From positions 41,343,744 to 41,407,743 of the forward strand of contig NC_071354.1 of assembly GCF_943734655.1 (NCBI RefSeq): a stretch of DNA of 64,000 nt, in the 5' to 3' direction. The first letter of the stretch is position 1. Each line of letters begins with the position of its first letter. This DNA is from Sabethes cyaneus. Taxonomy: Eukaryota > Arthropoda > Insecta > Diptera > Culicidae. Below the pieces are notes generated by a model, which did no database searches, was not told the origin of the DNA, and worked only from the letters and a program-made list of their open reading frames with translations. This document shows positions 1-11,899 of this stretch, piece after piece. Position numbers and translations under genes: made by a program.

Positions 1-460
<460 letters not shown>

Positions 461-755
461 CGAAAACGGTAAAAAGCGACGAAATGGGATTTAGAAAGGA
501 AAAAATGGGACAAAGTGGGAATAAGATGTGCCAATGGAGAAGAAAAAGGAAAACAAGTGAAACGGAACAAAAGAAGAGGTAAAACCGAAGAGAAAAAGAT
601 GCAAAACAGGAGAGAAAGCAGGTAAACCGAAAAGCAAAAACAAACCAAAAATAGAATAAACGTGACAGTTTGGAAGAAAGAAGGGAAACGAAACGGAAAA
701 GGGATAAAAAAAGTTAGATAAAGACGAAAACTGGAAACCCTAAAGGGAAAAACGT
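461..755. other. purine-rich spacer, no gene seen
   Basis: This stretch is strongly biased to A and G on the plus strand (GAAAAGG-like words) and looks like degenerate simple sequence next to the AGAC array. I see no frame or repeat boundary in it. Confidence 0.6.
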
Positions 756-878
756 GGTCAGTTCCGGTGTAGTGGTTAGCATTCACACCTCTCACGCCCA
801 GTACCCGGGTTCAAATCCCAACTCCGCAGAAGTCACAAATGACCCAAACTGTCAAAGTGACTATAATTTAACAAAAAT
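756..878 (+). mobile_element. tRNA-Glu-like SINE (copy 1)
   Basis: The left part resembles tRNA-Glu: an A-box-like TAGTGGTTAGCATT and a B-box GGGTTCAAATCCC with tRNA-like spacing. A non-tRNA tail follows (AAGTCACAAATGACCC ... GTGACTATAATT) and ends in an A-rich stretch. The same head plus the same tail recur at 57674-57803, so this is a dispersed SINE and not a single tRNA gene. There is no clean acceptor stem, so it is not expected to be a functional tRNA. Confidence 0.75.
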
Positions 879-1180
879 AGGGAAAAATGGAAGAGAAAAA
901 TCGTAGAACGGGAACGAAAATTACAAAAAAATGTGTGAAAATAAGTAGAAACAAATTATTCGATTGGAAATGGGTCGAATAACTTTTCCGATATATTGAC
1001 TTCTCTGGGTAGTCCTAAGAATCATAAAAAAAATATAATACAACAATACGATCGGAACTATTGAAAATTCCGGAAATTAAAAATAGTATAATGTAGATAA
1101 TTCTTTTCGCTTTTGATTACTATTTTCGTGGTTTCCACCAGCAGGGGGCTTTCATAAAAGTTTTTTGGTGGTGGAGGTGA
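879..1180. other. A+T-rich spacer, nothing recognised
   Basis: I find no open frame, tandem repeat or terminal inverted repeat here. Confidence 0.5.
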
Positions 1181-1715
1181 GACAGGAAATCAGCAGGACA
1201 GAAAGTGGGCAAGACAGAAAATTGACAAAGCAGACAGTTTACAAGACAGAATGCTGGCTAGAGAGAAAGTTGGCAAAACCGAAAATTTTCAAGACAGAAA
1301 GTTTGCCAGATAGAAAATTGGCAAAACAGACTTTTTCCAAGACAAAAATTTTGCAAGACAGATAGTTTACAAGACAGAAAATTGACAAGACAGAATGTTA
1401 GTAAGACAGAAATTTTGCAAGACAGAAAGTTGGCAAGACAGACGTTTTCCAAGACATAATGTTGGCTAAACAAAAATTTGGCAAGGCAGTACGATGGCGA
1501 TTTTGCGAAACAAAGTGTTGGTAAGACAGACACTTGACAAGACAAAAAATTGGCAAGACAGCAAGTTTTCAATATAATAAGTTGGCAAGACACAAAGTTT
1601 ACAGTATAGAAATTTGCCAGGACTGAAAATTGGCAAGACAGAAATTACGCAAGACGGAGATTTGGCAAGACAGACAGTTTGCAAGACAGAAAATTGGGCA
1701 GGCTGAAAGGTGGTG
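1181..1715. repeat. 16-bp minisatellite (AAGACAGAAAATTGGC-like)
   Basis: About 33 diverged copies of a 16-bp unit lie head to tail. AAGACAGA is the most constant part, and the second half varies among ATTTTGC, AGTTGGC and CGTTTTCC. Frames that stay open on both strands here are by-products of the repeat, which in every frame gives a 16-residue periodic peptide. The CAAGACAG core resembles the AGAC array at the left edge, so a common slippage origin is possible. Confidence 0.95.
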
Positions 1716-3358
1716 TAATAGGAAAAACTGAACCATCGCAAAAAATTATTCACAATACAGTGTGATTTGAATACACTTAACAGAAAGCATATTTTAAGAA
1801 TTCAAACTAGATGCGATATATTTCACACCCCACGCTAAGACGGCTAAAGTGACCACCTTCCCTGCTAGCTAGCACGCGATGTCAAATTATTTGATAGATC
1901 GGACCCCGTAGTGGGCATTGTTCCGGAAACGTGCAGCTCGAAATGAAATGAACAACGGCCGCACGGAAAACCACCGATAATGAGTGGAATTGTCGTGCCG
2001 CTCGCTGGGCCGAAGTCAAATTGTTTTCCCCCCGAATAGGGTGGAATTAATTGGATGCCAAAATATTTTTAACAGGACCCTTCACCAAGTGACAAGTCCG
2101 CGGCGCCGTGTCACGAATGACGCGCTGTGCGTGTGGGTGGCAAAGGACACGTGTCATCCTTTGCCTACAACAGTCTATACATACTCGGTAGCTAAAGAAA
2201 GAAACAATTATACACAGTGCGTTGGCGTCTTCTTGGTGAAGTGGGAACATATTTTGGCTGCTCGCGGGGTAATTTCATTGTCCAATTTTGTTTTCAGCGA
2301 TAATTATCATCGTTACCGAAATGGCGAAACGGAATTCGGCATTGCAAGGCGGAGACGTGTATGGTGAAGGGGGTGTTAAAAATTGCTGCCCAAATCTGTG
2401 CGGTGAACGATGACGGGTTGCGCAGTATTGTCAGCCCAGTACAATGGCCACAAACCCATCGACAAATCAAAAGGTAAATAATCGAATTTACCTTGTCATC
2501 GTGTGTCACCAGTCATTTTCGGGAACCGAACCGATCGCTCAACACCTGAAGCAGCAGAGCTGCCCGAAGGAATCGGCTGCGCGGTCGACCGCAGGCATCA
2601 CAGCCTCCACCTTTGGAATGGCGATGATGATGATGATGATTGCCAACCAAGCCATGCCGTGGATAAATATTTTGTCAATAAACAGACTTCGAACTTCCCG
2701 GGAGTGCCAGCCAGCAGCATCAGCAGCGGCAAAGTGGCCGCTTCGAGTGTACGTGTGTTTGCGGGATCGAATAAGACACCGCACGGGCTTGCTGAAGAAA
2801 TTTCAATATTGATTCAAATTTCGGTTGTCAATATTGATGGGTGAGAAAAGTTGTGCGTGCTTGAGACTTTCGACCGGATTCCACCCGCACGCCGCCGCAT
2901 CGAGGCGGTTCGAAAAGAAAGCACAATGTTCCAATGTTTTCCTTTCAATGGAAAGCATATCAGACATGTGATTAAAAGAATTTAAATATTTTTGGACACA
3001 ACATTCTCAGTGTGACATTTGCGTAGGTGTGGAAGTGTGTAAATTCTTTAAACATGATCGGCGAACACTATATTTGCATTGCACTATGCCGCAAAAGAAA
3101 ACAATGAGCAATCCTCATATTGGTAGGACAAGTCTTTCTTTCGGAGTAAGTCGTCAATAATATGTTATGGATTGCTTAGCTCTTTTCAGCAACTAAAAAC
3201 TATAAAACCCTGCTTATTTCCGAACTCGCGGGGGCCCGTGATCCATCATCATGCTCCTCAAGGGGAAGTGATTTATTGATTCTGAGTTCTTCACCTTATT
3301 ACAATTGAATTTATTATCGTCTCATTCATCGTTGCATCGTTGCCTTCTCGCTTTTCAG
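1716..3358. other. unique sequence without a recognisable gene
   Basis: This stretch is more G+C-rich than its surroundings and lacks obvious transposon ends. The longest frame (1984-2367, plus) starts at GTG, has no recognisable domain and shows no splice context, so I treat it as chance. A short (GAT)n lies at 2622-2641. The sequence could be intronic or regulatory DNA of a gene outside the window. Confidence 0.5.
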
Positions 3359-3488
3359 AGCGTTGAGATCCAGAGGTGCTGCTGCAGTTTGAGTGCTTGA
3401 TGGATTGCTGCCTCGGAGTACATTAAACCCGCGCACGATGAAGTGATCTCGTGGCGCATCCCAGCGGAAACCGACGACCGACGAGTGT
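3359..3488 (+). other. possible non-coding (UTR) exon
   Basis: A pyrimidine-rich acceptor (CTTTTCAG, ending 3358) and a consensus donor (GTAAGT, starting 3489) bracket 130 bp of balanced composition. All three plus frames contain stops, so if it is an exon it is untranslated. This is a pattern call only. A transcript read or conservation between species would decide it. Confidence 0.25.
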
Positions 3489-3943
3489 GTAAGTAGGAAT
3501 ACTGGTTGAACGCATGTAGATGAGCATTTCGATCACACGCGGAACGCTTGAACGAGAAAGGCCAGGACGAGAGCGAAAGAGAAACGAAGTGCAATCGATA
3601 ATGGGTAATAGCGTACGGACCCCTGCAGGGTTCTTGACACACTTCAACGCCATCGCGGGTGTTATTGTTCTGCTCAGTTCATCGGGATCACGGAGCTGCG
3701 ATCAAGTGTCATCGTCGTGAGTTGTTATAAAGTGGTCGTTGAATTTTGTTTTTGTAAGATCGATTAATTCTTTTGTTGTTCGCAGGTATGGCTCTACTGT
3801 GTATTCTAGAAAACAGAAAATCGCTGTGGCAAGCAATGATAGTCTTCTCATACCAATTCACGTATTTCGTACTGTATCGAACTTTTTGAATCATGGTTGG
3901 ATTAAAAGTGTCTTGTACAATATTAGCGGAGAAGAATATTTAC
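3489..3943. other. unique sequence, nothing recognised
   Basis: Short frames occur on both strands without domains or splice context. No repeat structure is visible. Confidence 0.5.
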
Positions 3944-4314
3944 TACAGGTATACCTCGATATAAGACAGCCTCGTTATAAAACAACCTCGATATAAGACA
4001 TTGAATTGACAATTTTGTCTTATATCGAAACAAATCCCTTTGACATAGCTGATAACGATACCAGAGCTGATTTTCCATTCTGGAATCGGTGCCATGAAGA
4101 TGTTCATTATTTCAAAATAACCCCAAAAATAGTAAAAAACTAATAGTTCAAACAATAATAAATAGTTCAAAAACCCTAAACACATAACACAGAGCAAAAC
4201 TGGCGACCGCTAATGCAAATTTTTTTTGAAAAAACCATGTTTCGATATAAGACAATTTCGATATAAGACAACTTTTAGAAATTATCAATTGTCTTATATC
4301 GAGGTATCCCTGTA
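3944..4314. mobile_element. MITE with CAGG-type ends (pogo/Tc1-mariner-like)
   Basis: The outer 25 bp are inverted repeats matching at 24 positions (TACAGGTATACCTCGATATA at the left end), and TA sits at each outer edge as for Tc1/mariner-type insertion. Inside, the phrase TCGATATAAGACA recurs several times in both orientations. The ~370-bp length and lack of a transposase fit a non-autonomous element. The minus-strand frame inside it is not considered a gene. Confidence 0.8.
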
Positions 4315-4890
4315 TATGCAGAATCAATTGCTACTTAATATAACCATTTTCTGTTAACTCCGCCAGTGACGGATCTTTGCTGATGAACCACCACGTGTGA
4401 CTACCTAAAAAGAGTGAAAATGTGGCGGAGAAATTGAAAAATCCAAAACTATCTGTCACAAGCCAGCATAAAAATAGCACGGATCGTCTTGCACCAAAAC
4501 CACCCGTGGATGTCACATACAAGAAAATAGTGGAGGCTTTCAGCGTAGCCATAATCTGGGCTGATTATCTCGTTTTCTTGCTTACTACGGATCAGCTGTA
4601 GACTGTCCGCGTCGTTTTTCTGGGCCATCTAATGGACCAGGAGACTCCCCAGACATTAGGTCCAAGTTCAGGAGCTGCCAGTTCAAGAATGGTTACTGCC
4701 CAAGTAACAATTCTGAAGCCAGTTGGTTTTATTTTAATTTTTATAAAGGTTTTATTGCGGAATTAATCATTACCTCCGCTTTTATTGTGGTACTAGCTGA
4801 TTGCCCGATCTCACTCGGGGCGCCTTTGTCACTCAGTACATCTGCTTTTGTAACGAAAATTCTCATAATGTAAGGAACAAAACCCTTTTT
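4315..4890. other. unannotated sequence
   Basis: There is no convincing gene. A minus-strand frame of 73 codons at 4331-4552 has no recognisable domain. Confidence 0.45.
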
Positions 4891-5009
4891 ACCTTTGTTA
4901 TAGTATATAACAAAGGTTTAGAAATTGGTCGAAAAACACGAAACTGATCCGAGGCCCGGAGGGCCGAATCACATATACCAATCGATAGAGCTCGACGAAC
5001 TGAGCAATG

Positions 5010-5052
5010 TCTGTGTGTGTGTATGTGTGTGTGTGTGTATGTGTGTGTGTGC
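5010..5052. repeat. (TG)n microsatellite
   Basis: About 20 TG units with occasional TA lie inside the long repeat. The equivalent place in the second copy (17173-17200) is also a TG run, so it belongs to the family. Confidence 0.95.
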
Positions 5053-5981
5053 AGCTCATTTTCTATCGCCTGTTTCTCGGATATGGCTCAACCGATTTAT
5101 GCGTTATTAGTCTCATTTGAAAGGTATTATTGCTTAGTATATCACTATTGAATTGCTTCGTGGTCCGATGTTTCGTTTAAAAGTTATAAGCAAAAATGTG
5201 AAAACTACGTGACACGATTTTCTCCGGAACCACACAACCGATTTCAATGATCTTAGTACCAAATGAAACTCTTGCTGAATTATAAAAATTTTCAGGAAGT
5301 TTTATTGAAAACAAACAAGCAGTTTAAAAGTTATCCTTAAAAACGTGTTTTGACAACGTAATAATTATCGCCTGTTTCTCAGAGATGGCCAAGCCGATTT
5401 ATGCGCTATTAGTCTCATTTGAAAGGTAATATATCCGGATAGATCACTATTGAATGGTTTTTGGATTGGACTTTCAGTTTGAAAGTTATGAGCAATTGAA
5501 GTTACACGTTAAAATTTACAATACTTTATAGCGATTTTAACCAAGATAATTTATCTAGTTTCAATTGTTTTAGTATTAAACGAGAGGTCTCAACACTGCA
5601 AATGTATTTACCAAATTTCATAAGGATTGGTTCTACTGGTCAAAAGATATTTAAAAATGATTGATGAAATTTATTCAAGAAAACCTTAATGACCAAACCT
5701 TTAATGGGACCAAACCTCAAAAACAGAATAATATAGTAAAAATGTGTAATTTTTCAACGGGTGTTTCTTTGCAGCAGTTAATTAATAAAATATAGCACAT
5801 TTCCTTACACTTTTAGGGTGACCGTGAATCCGCTTAGAAGGGTGACACAAATTTTTATTTTTGTCTTCACAAAAATTGTAGAACACACTAAAATAAGCAA
5901 CTTTGTTGCAAATAGTAACTATCTATCTCTTTCTGGTTGCGAAATTTAATGATTTGTTTAAAGAAACTAGTTTAAATTCAA

Positions 5982-6182
5982 GCAAAGCAAAGTCATGGAT
6001 GTAAACGTCCTTCAGAACTTAACCCTTCTTTATCGACAGACTTCGCAGCCGGTTATTAGGGTACAGGAAAATTACGGGCTAGGGCAAAGATCCTATTAAC
6101 TCTGTAACGGCACCGATCAGTCGAGATTCGAACATACGACGATTGGCTTGTTAGGCTAGCATTGTACCCCGAGACAAACAGC
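5982..6182 (-). mobile_element. ~200-bp tRNA-derived SINE, unit 1
   Basis: Read on the minus strand it starts with a tRNA-like segment (TGCTAGCCTAACAAGCC, then a B-box GTTCGAATC). It continues with a conserved tail containing CTGCGAAGTCTGTCGATAAA. Length and layout resemble the ~200-bp SINEs of mosquitoes (SINE200 type, from memory). It is repeated in units 2 and 3 of the tandem duplication. Confidence 0.8.
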
Positions 6183-7340
6183 CACTTTAAAATCAGTTCC
6201 GCTCAAAAATTCTGTACACGCTGTTTTCATTGCTTTCATATGTTCTATAAAGTTATTTAGTAGGTTAAAATACACACTGAAGATTGTTTATCGCTAGGAT
6301 GCATATGGATGATAACTAGCACAGCATTAACAAACAGTTGAATTAAGTTCCGAAGACGTGTCGATATCTGTATGATCATTTCCAGCTCAAAACGCTTAAA
6401 AGGCATTTTTTTTCTCGACTATTTTCGATTGGAATTGGCATTTGAATGTGAATATAGTTTCTTTCTAATCCTAATATTTGACGAGCAATATTTCAAAACG
6501 TCCAATGTGCAAATGAGATTCTTTTTGCGCCTCCTCTCTTACGCTTATTACGGCGGCATAAATGCACTTGAATGCAAATATTTTGCATGGAACGGTTGCC
6601 GGTGTTATTGGAAAGCTAAAATCCTTTAGAAAAATTGGGTTGAAATGCATTTATGTCTCCGTAATAAGCATAAGAGAGGAGACGCATAGAGAATCTCTCA
6701 TTTACACATTGAACCTTTTGACATGTTGGTCGAGATTTCCACGTTTATCTGTAAGTAAAAAATAGAAAGGTTTGACAAAACGGGTCTTTTCTTTTAAAAA
6801 AGAGGTACTGCCACTAATCGTGGGGGGTATCAATCGGCACCAAATTTAAGATGTTTGCTTTCTGACCTATAATGAACAATCTGACAAAATTTGGTTCGAA
6901 TTCGTGAAGGTCGATTACACGGTTATCGGATACTTTGCATGTGTTAACTTTAATAGATAATTTTTAGATTTCACATCTGAATAACTTGAGAATGGCTGGG
7001 CCTGGAAACAGCTTATTTAAGACTTTAGTTCAAAGTGATGTGTATAGAATTTGACTCTGTCAGTTTTATAAAAATTACAAATTCAAATACAAATTAAAAA
7101 TAATATTTGACCTGGAAATGCCCATTTCAAATGACATATAAGATGGTATAACAAAGGTTCCTTTCACCACTAGGTGGATTTAATCGGGTTTTATTTTTGA
7201 AACGCGTCCAAAAAATAGCGTCTTTACAAAAATTGTAGAACACACTAAAATAAGCAACTTTGTTGCAAATAGTAACTATCTATCTCTTACTGGTTGCGAA
7301 ATTTAATGATTTGTTTAAAGAAACCAGTTTAAATTCAAGC

Positions 7341-7764
7341 AAAGCAAAGTCATGGGTGTAAACGTCCTTCAGAACTTAACCCTTCTTTATCGACAGACTT
7401 CGCAGCCGGTTATTAGAGTACAGGAAAATTACGGGCTAGGGCAAAAAAAAAGCAAAGCCATGGGTTTATACCGTCTTTAGACATTACCCTTCTTTATCGA
7501 CAGACTTCGCAGCCGGCTGTTAGAGTACAGGAAAATTACGGGGCCAGTGCAACAATCCTACTGACTCTAACTAGCAAGCACCGCCTAGCCGAGATTCGAA
7601 CATAAGACGACTGGCTTGTTAGACCAGCGTCGTACCTCGAAGCTAACTGGGCTAACGGGCTAGGGCAAAGATCCTATTAACTCTGTAACGGCACCGATCA
7701 GTCGAGATTCGAACATACGACGATTGGCTTGTTAGGCTAGCATTGTACCCCGAGACAAACAGCC
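7341..7764 (-). mobile_element. SINE interrupted by a younger SINE, unit 2
   Basis: The older SINE is split by a second SINE at 7446-7654. The insertion is flanked by a perfect 15-bp target duplication, ACGGGCTAGGGCAAA (7431-7445 and 7655-7669). The younger copy keeps its tRNA-like head (CTAACAAGCCAGTCGTC), its B-box and a T-rich/A-rich tail. This is direct evidence that the SINE transposed by target-primed insertion into a relative. Confidence 0.9.
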
Positions 7765-8921
7765 ACTTTAAAATCAGTTCCGCTCAAAAATTCTGTACAC
7801 GCTGTTTTCATTGCTTTCATATGTTCTATAAAGTTATTTAGTAGGTTAAAATACACACTGAAGATTGTTTATCGCTAGGATGCATATGGATGATAACTAG
7901 CACAGCATTAACAAACAGTTGAATTAAGTTCCGAAGACGTGTCGATATCTGTATGATCATTTCCAGCTCAAAACGCTTAAAAGGCATTTTTTTTCTCGAC
8001 TATTTTCGATTGGAATTGGCATTTGAATGTGAATATAGTTTCTTTCTAATCCTAATATTTGACGAGCAATATTTCAAAACGTCCAATGTGCAAATGAGAT
8101 TCTTTTTGCGCCTCCTCTCTTACGCTTATTACGGCGGCATAAATGCACTTGAATGCAAATATTTTGCATGGAACGGTTGCCGGTGTTATTGGAAAGCTAA
8201 AATCCTTTAGAAAAATTGGGTTGAAATGCATTTATGTCTCCGTAATAAGCATAAGAGAGGAGACGCATAGAGAATCTCTCATTTACACATTGAACCTTTT
8301 GACATGTTGGTCGAGATTTCCACGTTTATCTGTAAGTAAAAAATAGAAAGGTTTGACAAAACGGGTCTTTTCTTTTAAAAAAGAGGTACTGCCACTAATC
8401 GTGGGGGGTATCAATCGGCACCAAATTTAAGATGTTTGCTTTCTGACCTATAATGAACAATCTGACAAAATTTGGTTCGAATTCGTGAAGGTCGATTACA
8501 CGGTTATCGGATACTTTGCATGTGTTAACTTTAATAGATAATTTTTAGATTTCACATCTGAATAACTTGAGAATGGCTGGGCCTGGAAACAGCTTATTTA
8601 AGACTTTAGTTCAAAGTGATGTGTATAGAATTTGACTCTGTCAGTTTTATAAAAATTACAAATTCAAATACAAATTAAAAATAATATTTGACCTGGAAAT
8701 GCCCATTTCAAATGACATATAAGATGGTATAACAAAGGTTCCTTTCACCACTAGGTGGATTTAATCGGGTTTTATTTTTGAAACGCGTCCAAAAAATAGC
8801 GTCTTTACAAAAATTGTAGAACACACTAAAATAAGCAACTTTGTTGCAAATAGTAACTATCTATCTCTTACTGGTTGCGAAATTTAATGATTTGTTTAAA
8901 GAAACCAGTTTAAATTCAAGC

Positions 8922-9345
8922 AAAGCAAAGTCATGGGTGTAAACGTCCTTCAGAACTTAACCCTTCTTTATCGACAGACTTCGCAGCCGGTTATTAGAGT
9001 ACAGGAAAATTACGGGCTAGGGCAAAAAAAAAGCAAAGCCATGGGTTTATACCGTCTTTAGACATTACCCTTCTTTATCGACAGACTTCGCAGCCGGCTG
9101 TTAGAGTACAGGAAAATTACGGGGCCAGTGCAACAATCCTACTGACTCTAACTAGCAAGCACCGCCTAGCCGAGATTCGAACATAAGACGACTGGCTTGT
9201 TAGACCAGCGTCGTACCTCGAAGCTAACTGGGCTAACGGGCTAGGGCAAAGATCCTATTAACTCTGTAACGGCACCGATCAGTCGAGATTCGAACATACG
9301 ACGATTGGCTTGTTAGGCTAGCATTGTACCCCGAGACAAACAGCC
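8922..9345 (-). mobile_element. same SINE-in-SINE, unit 3
   Basis: This is the duplicate of the unit 2 arrangement, with the younger SINE at 9027-9235 and target duplications at 9012-9026 and 9236-9250. Because the insertion is shared, it predates the duplication that separated units 2 and 3. Confidence 0.9.
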
Positions 9346-10296
9346 ACTTTAAAATCAATTCTGCTCAAAAATTCTGTACACGCTGTTTTCATTGCTTTCA
9401 TATGTTCTATAAAGTTATTTAGTAGGTTAAAATACACACTGAAGATTGTTTATCGCTAGGATGCATATGGATGATAACTAGCACAGCATTAACAAACAGT
9501 TGAATTAAGTTCCGAAGACGTGTCGATATCTGTATCATCATTTCCAGCTCAAAACGCTTAAAAAGGCATTTTTTTCTCGACTATTTTCGATTGGAATTGG
9601 AATTTGAATGTGAATATAATTTCTTTCTAATCCTAATATTTGACGAGCAATATTTCGAAAGGTCCAATGTGCAAATGAGATTCTTTTTGCGCCTCCTCTC
9701 TTACGCTTATTACGGCGGCATAAATGCACTTGAATGCATCTATTTTGCATGGAACGGTTGCCGGTGTTATTGGAAAGCTAAAATCCTTTAGAAAAATTGG
9801 GTTGAAATGCATTTATGTCTCCGTAATAAGCATAAGAGAGGAGACGCATAGAGAATCTCTCATTTACACATTGAACCTTTTGACATGTTGGTCGAGATTT
9901 CCACGTTTATCTGTAAGTAAAAAATAAAAAGGTTTGACAAATCGGGTCTTTTCTTTTAAAAAGAAGGTACTGTCACTAATCGTGGGCGTGGGGGGTATCA
10001 ATCGGCACCAAATTTAAGATGTTTGCTTTCTGACCTATAATGAACAATCTGACAAAATTTGGTTCGAATTCGTGAAGGTCGATTACACGGTTATCGGATA
10101 CTTTGCATGTGTTTTAGATTTCACATCTGAATAACTTGAGAATGGCTGGGCCTGGAAACAGCTTATTTAAGACTTTAGTTCAAAGTGATGTGTATAGAAT
10201 TTGCCTCTGTCAGTTTTATAAAAATTACAAATTCAAATACAAATTAAAAATAATATTTGACCTGGAAATGCCCATTTCAAGTGACATATAAGATGG

Positions 10297-10777
10297 CCAC
10301 GTTTTCCGTAAGCGCCTAGTTAATGTTTTAGTAGAAGTTATAATTACCTTATTCATCAAGACTGTGAGTCAGCTGAATTTTTATAAAACAAATAAACAAA
10401 TAAACAAATACAAACATACAAACATACTCACGCTGACTTTTATATAGGGTTTATTTCTAATTCCCGTCGTAGTAAGTAAATCCATTCTAATTTTCATCAT
10501 TTGTTGGATGGATTTAATGAATACTCCAAAAGTTCTTGTGCTGATTTAACTCACTTACCTTCCGATCCGTGAACTTTGAAATCACTGAAAAGCGATTATT
10601 AAAGCATATTATTGAAATTATGCTACTGACTTTATTTCTTAAATTCGTCGTACCGTTTTAAAATACGTCCATCAAAATTTTTCATCGTCCGAACTAAAAT
10701 TACAACAATGTTTACGAAGCTAACGCGTATTTTTGTAGGACGGCATGACAAATGTTATTTTGAAAAATTTCTGCAAG
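10297..10777. other. A+T-rich spacer with short tandem tract
   Basis: An (AAACAAAT)/(ACAAACAT)-type tract lies at 10388-10428. TATATAGGGT at 10443 recurs inverted near 11397, so this may be the left part of a foldback element. No gene is seen. Confidence 0.4.
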
Positions 10778-11400
10778 TAGTGATGTCCGTTAATCGTTCG
10801 ATTAATTCAACTAATCGAATAACACATGGAATATTCGAATAATTTTTAATCGAATACTACCAGCACGAGTAGTTGAATTAATCGTATAGTTCCATTAGTA
10901 CGAATAATGCCCGAATAATGCTCGTTAACCGTTCATAGTCTTTCGATTAATCGAATTAATCAAAGAAATATTCGAATATTTTTAATCGAACACCACTGAC
11001 ACGAATAGTTGAATTAATCGATTAGTGCAGACAACGCTCACGAACATCACTATCTGCAAGTCAGGCAAGTTTTCCAAGCTGTACAATAACGACTATGCCT
11101 TGCGTGAGTTATTTTCATTTATGAAAGACGGAAATTAAAACGATTAGTCGACATTTTCTTCTTCGTCGGACGAAAAAACGTAGGAAATTTGGCTGATAGG
11201 ACTTCTTTAATGATAAAAAGCATTTAAATAGATCTCACCTCACTTGGATTGATCGCGTATGATAAACAACAAACTAAAATATTAGGAAATAACTAATTTT
11301 GCATTGCGCGTCATAAAAATGCTTATATTTTTAATAATTTGTGTTGGATAGGACGGGAATAGGCAATTACGACGAAGCAGCAACATACCCTATATAGAAG
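10437..11400. mobile_element. possible TIR element with TATATAGGGT ends
   Basis: TATATAGGGT occurs near the left edge and its complement ACCCTATATA near the right edge. Both ends also carry a CCCGTC word a short way in. The inverted repeat is short and the interior has no transposase, so the boundaries are tentative. A hAT-type MITE sits inside it. Confidence 0.3.
10778..11052. mobile_element. hAT-type MITE with 8-bp target duplication
   Basis: The ends are inverted (TAGTGATGTCCG at left, CGAACATCACTA at right). The element is bracketed by a perfect 8-bp duplication TCTGCAAG (10770-10777 and 11053-11060), the hallmark of hAT transposons. The 275-bp interior is made of ATTCGAATTAATCG-like words in both orientations, so the single strand can fold extensively. 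There is no coding capacity. Confidence 0.88.
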
Positions 11401-11899
11401 AAGAAGATTACGCATTACAAAGAAGATACGAGTCAAAACAAACTTATAGCTTACTATAAAACCAATGTAAAACTACTAAGTAAGCAAATTTATTGTGGTT
11501 GCTTATATTACCGCGATAAAACTAGTAGGCTGCACCTCGTCTCTTAAAAACTTACCATAAGTGTGGCGTAGCAATACAAAACGGCGCACCAATCAAAATT
11601 GATCTTATCGCGGTTGCTTGTCAAACCGCAAGAAATCTGTTATAGAACTATTAAAACGGTAACACCTGATCAAACAGATTTAAGTATTACTGTTATTGTG
11701 AAGAATACTAAAGATCAATACCAAAATCATTTTTTATGCGAGGTTGTATTGCCATATTCTAGTATCTTGTTTTAGCTCGAGAGCAAAAATTCATCAAAGC
11801 AAAGTGTTTTGCAGAAAGAAAGTTATTATCAATCGGTTTTCCTGTCACAGGAAGCAACTAAAATAATGTTGAGATTGGCTAACTGAATATATTTACTTT
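11061..11899. other. unannotated A+T-rich sequence
   Basis: Apart from the possible foldback end near 11397, no gene or repeat boundary is visible. Confidence 0.45.

Larger units (their letters stand above)
4891..7190 (+). mobile_element. long interspersed repeat (ACCTTTGTTATA family), copy 1
   Basis: It begins with a palindromic end (ACCTTTGTTATAGTATATAA, then CAAAGG). It runs through a conserved block (GATCCGAGGCCCGGAGGGCC), a TG microsatellite (about 5010-5052) and repeated phrases about 'AGTCTCATTTGAAAGG'. It closes with ATAACAAAGGTTCC and CACCACTAGGTGGATTTAAT. A second copy with the same ends lies at 17053-21420, and an inverted right end at 14588-14700. No transposase is visible, so the class is unclear. 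The region 5862-7215 is also the first unit of the tandem duplication described below. Confidence 0.7.
5862..10296 (+). repeat. three-unit tandem duplication, 1581-bp period
   Basis: Unit 1 is 5862-7215, unit 2 is 7216-8796 and unit 3 is 8797-10296. Units 2 and 3 carry an extra 224-bp SINE insertion that unit 1 lacks. The right halves of units 1 and 2 match closely, while that of unit 3 is diverged. The left halves of units 2 and 3 match, while that of unit 1 is diverged. Open frames such as 6372-6629, 7953-8210 and 9591-9791 are the same non-coding segment repeated and have no domain. Confidence 0.95.

Noticed and set aside
1258..1753. Cys/Leu-rich minus frames
   Set aside because: They are periodic peptides from the 16-bp minisatellite, not genes.
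1984..2367. 127-codon plus frame
   Set aside because: It has a GTG start, no domain and no splice signals, and the composition does not suggest a protein.
6372..9927. Identical 85- and 67-codon frames repeated at 1581-bp spacing
   Set aside because: They repeat because the DNA is duplicated. No domain is visible and the third copy changes without coding-like constraint.
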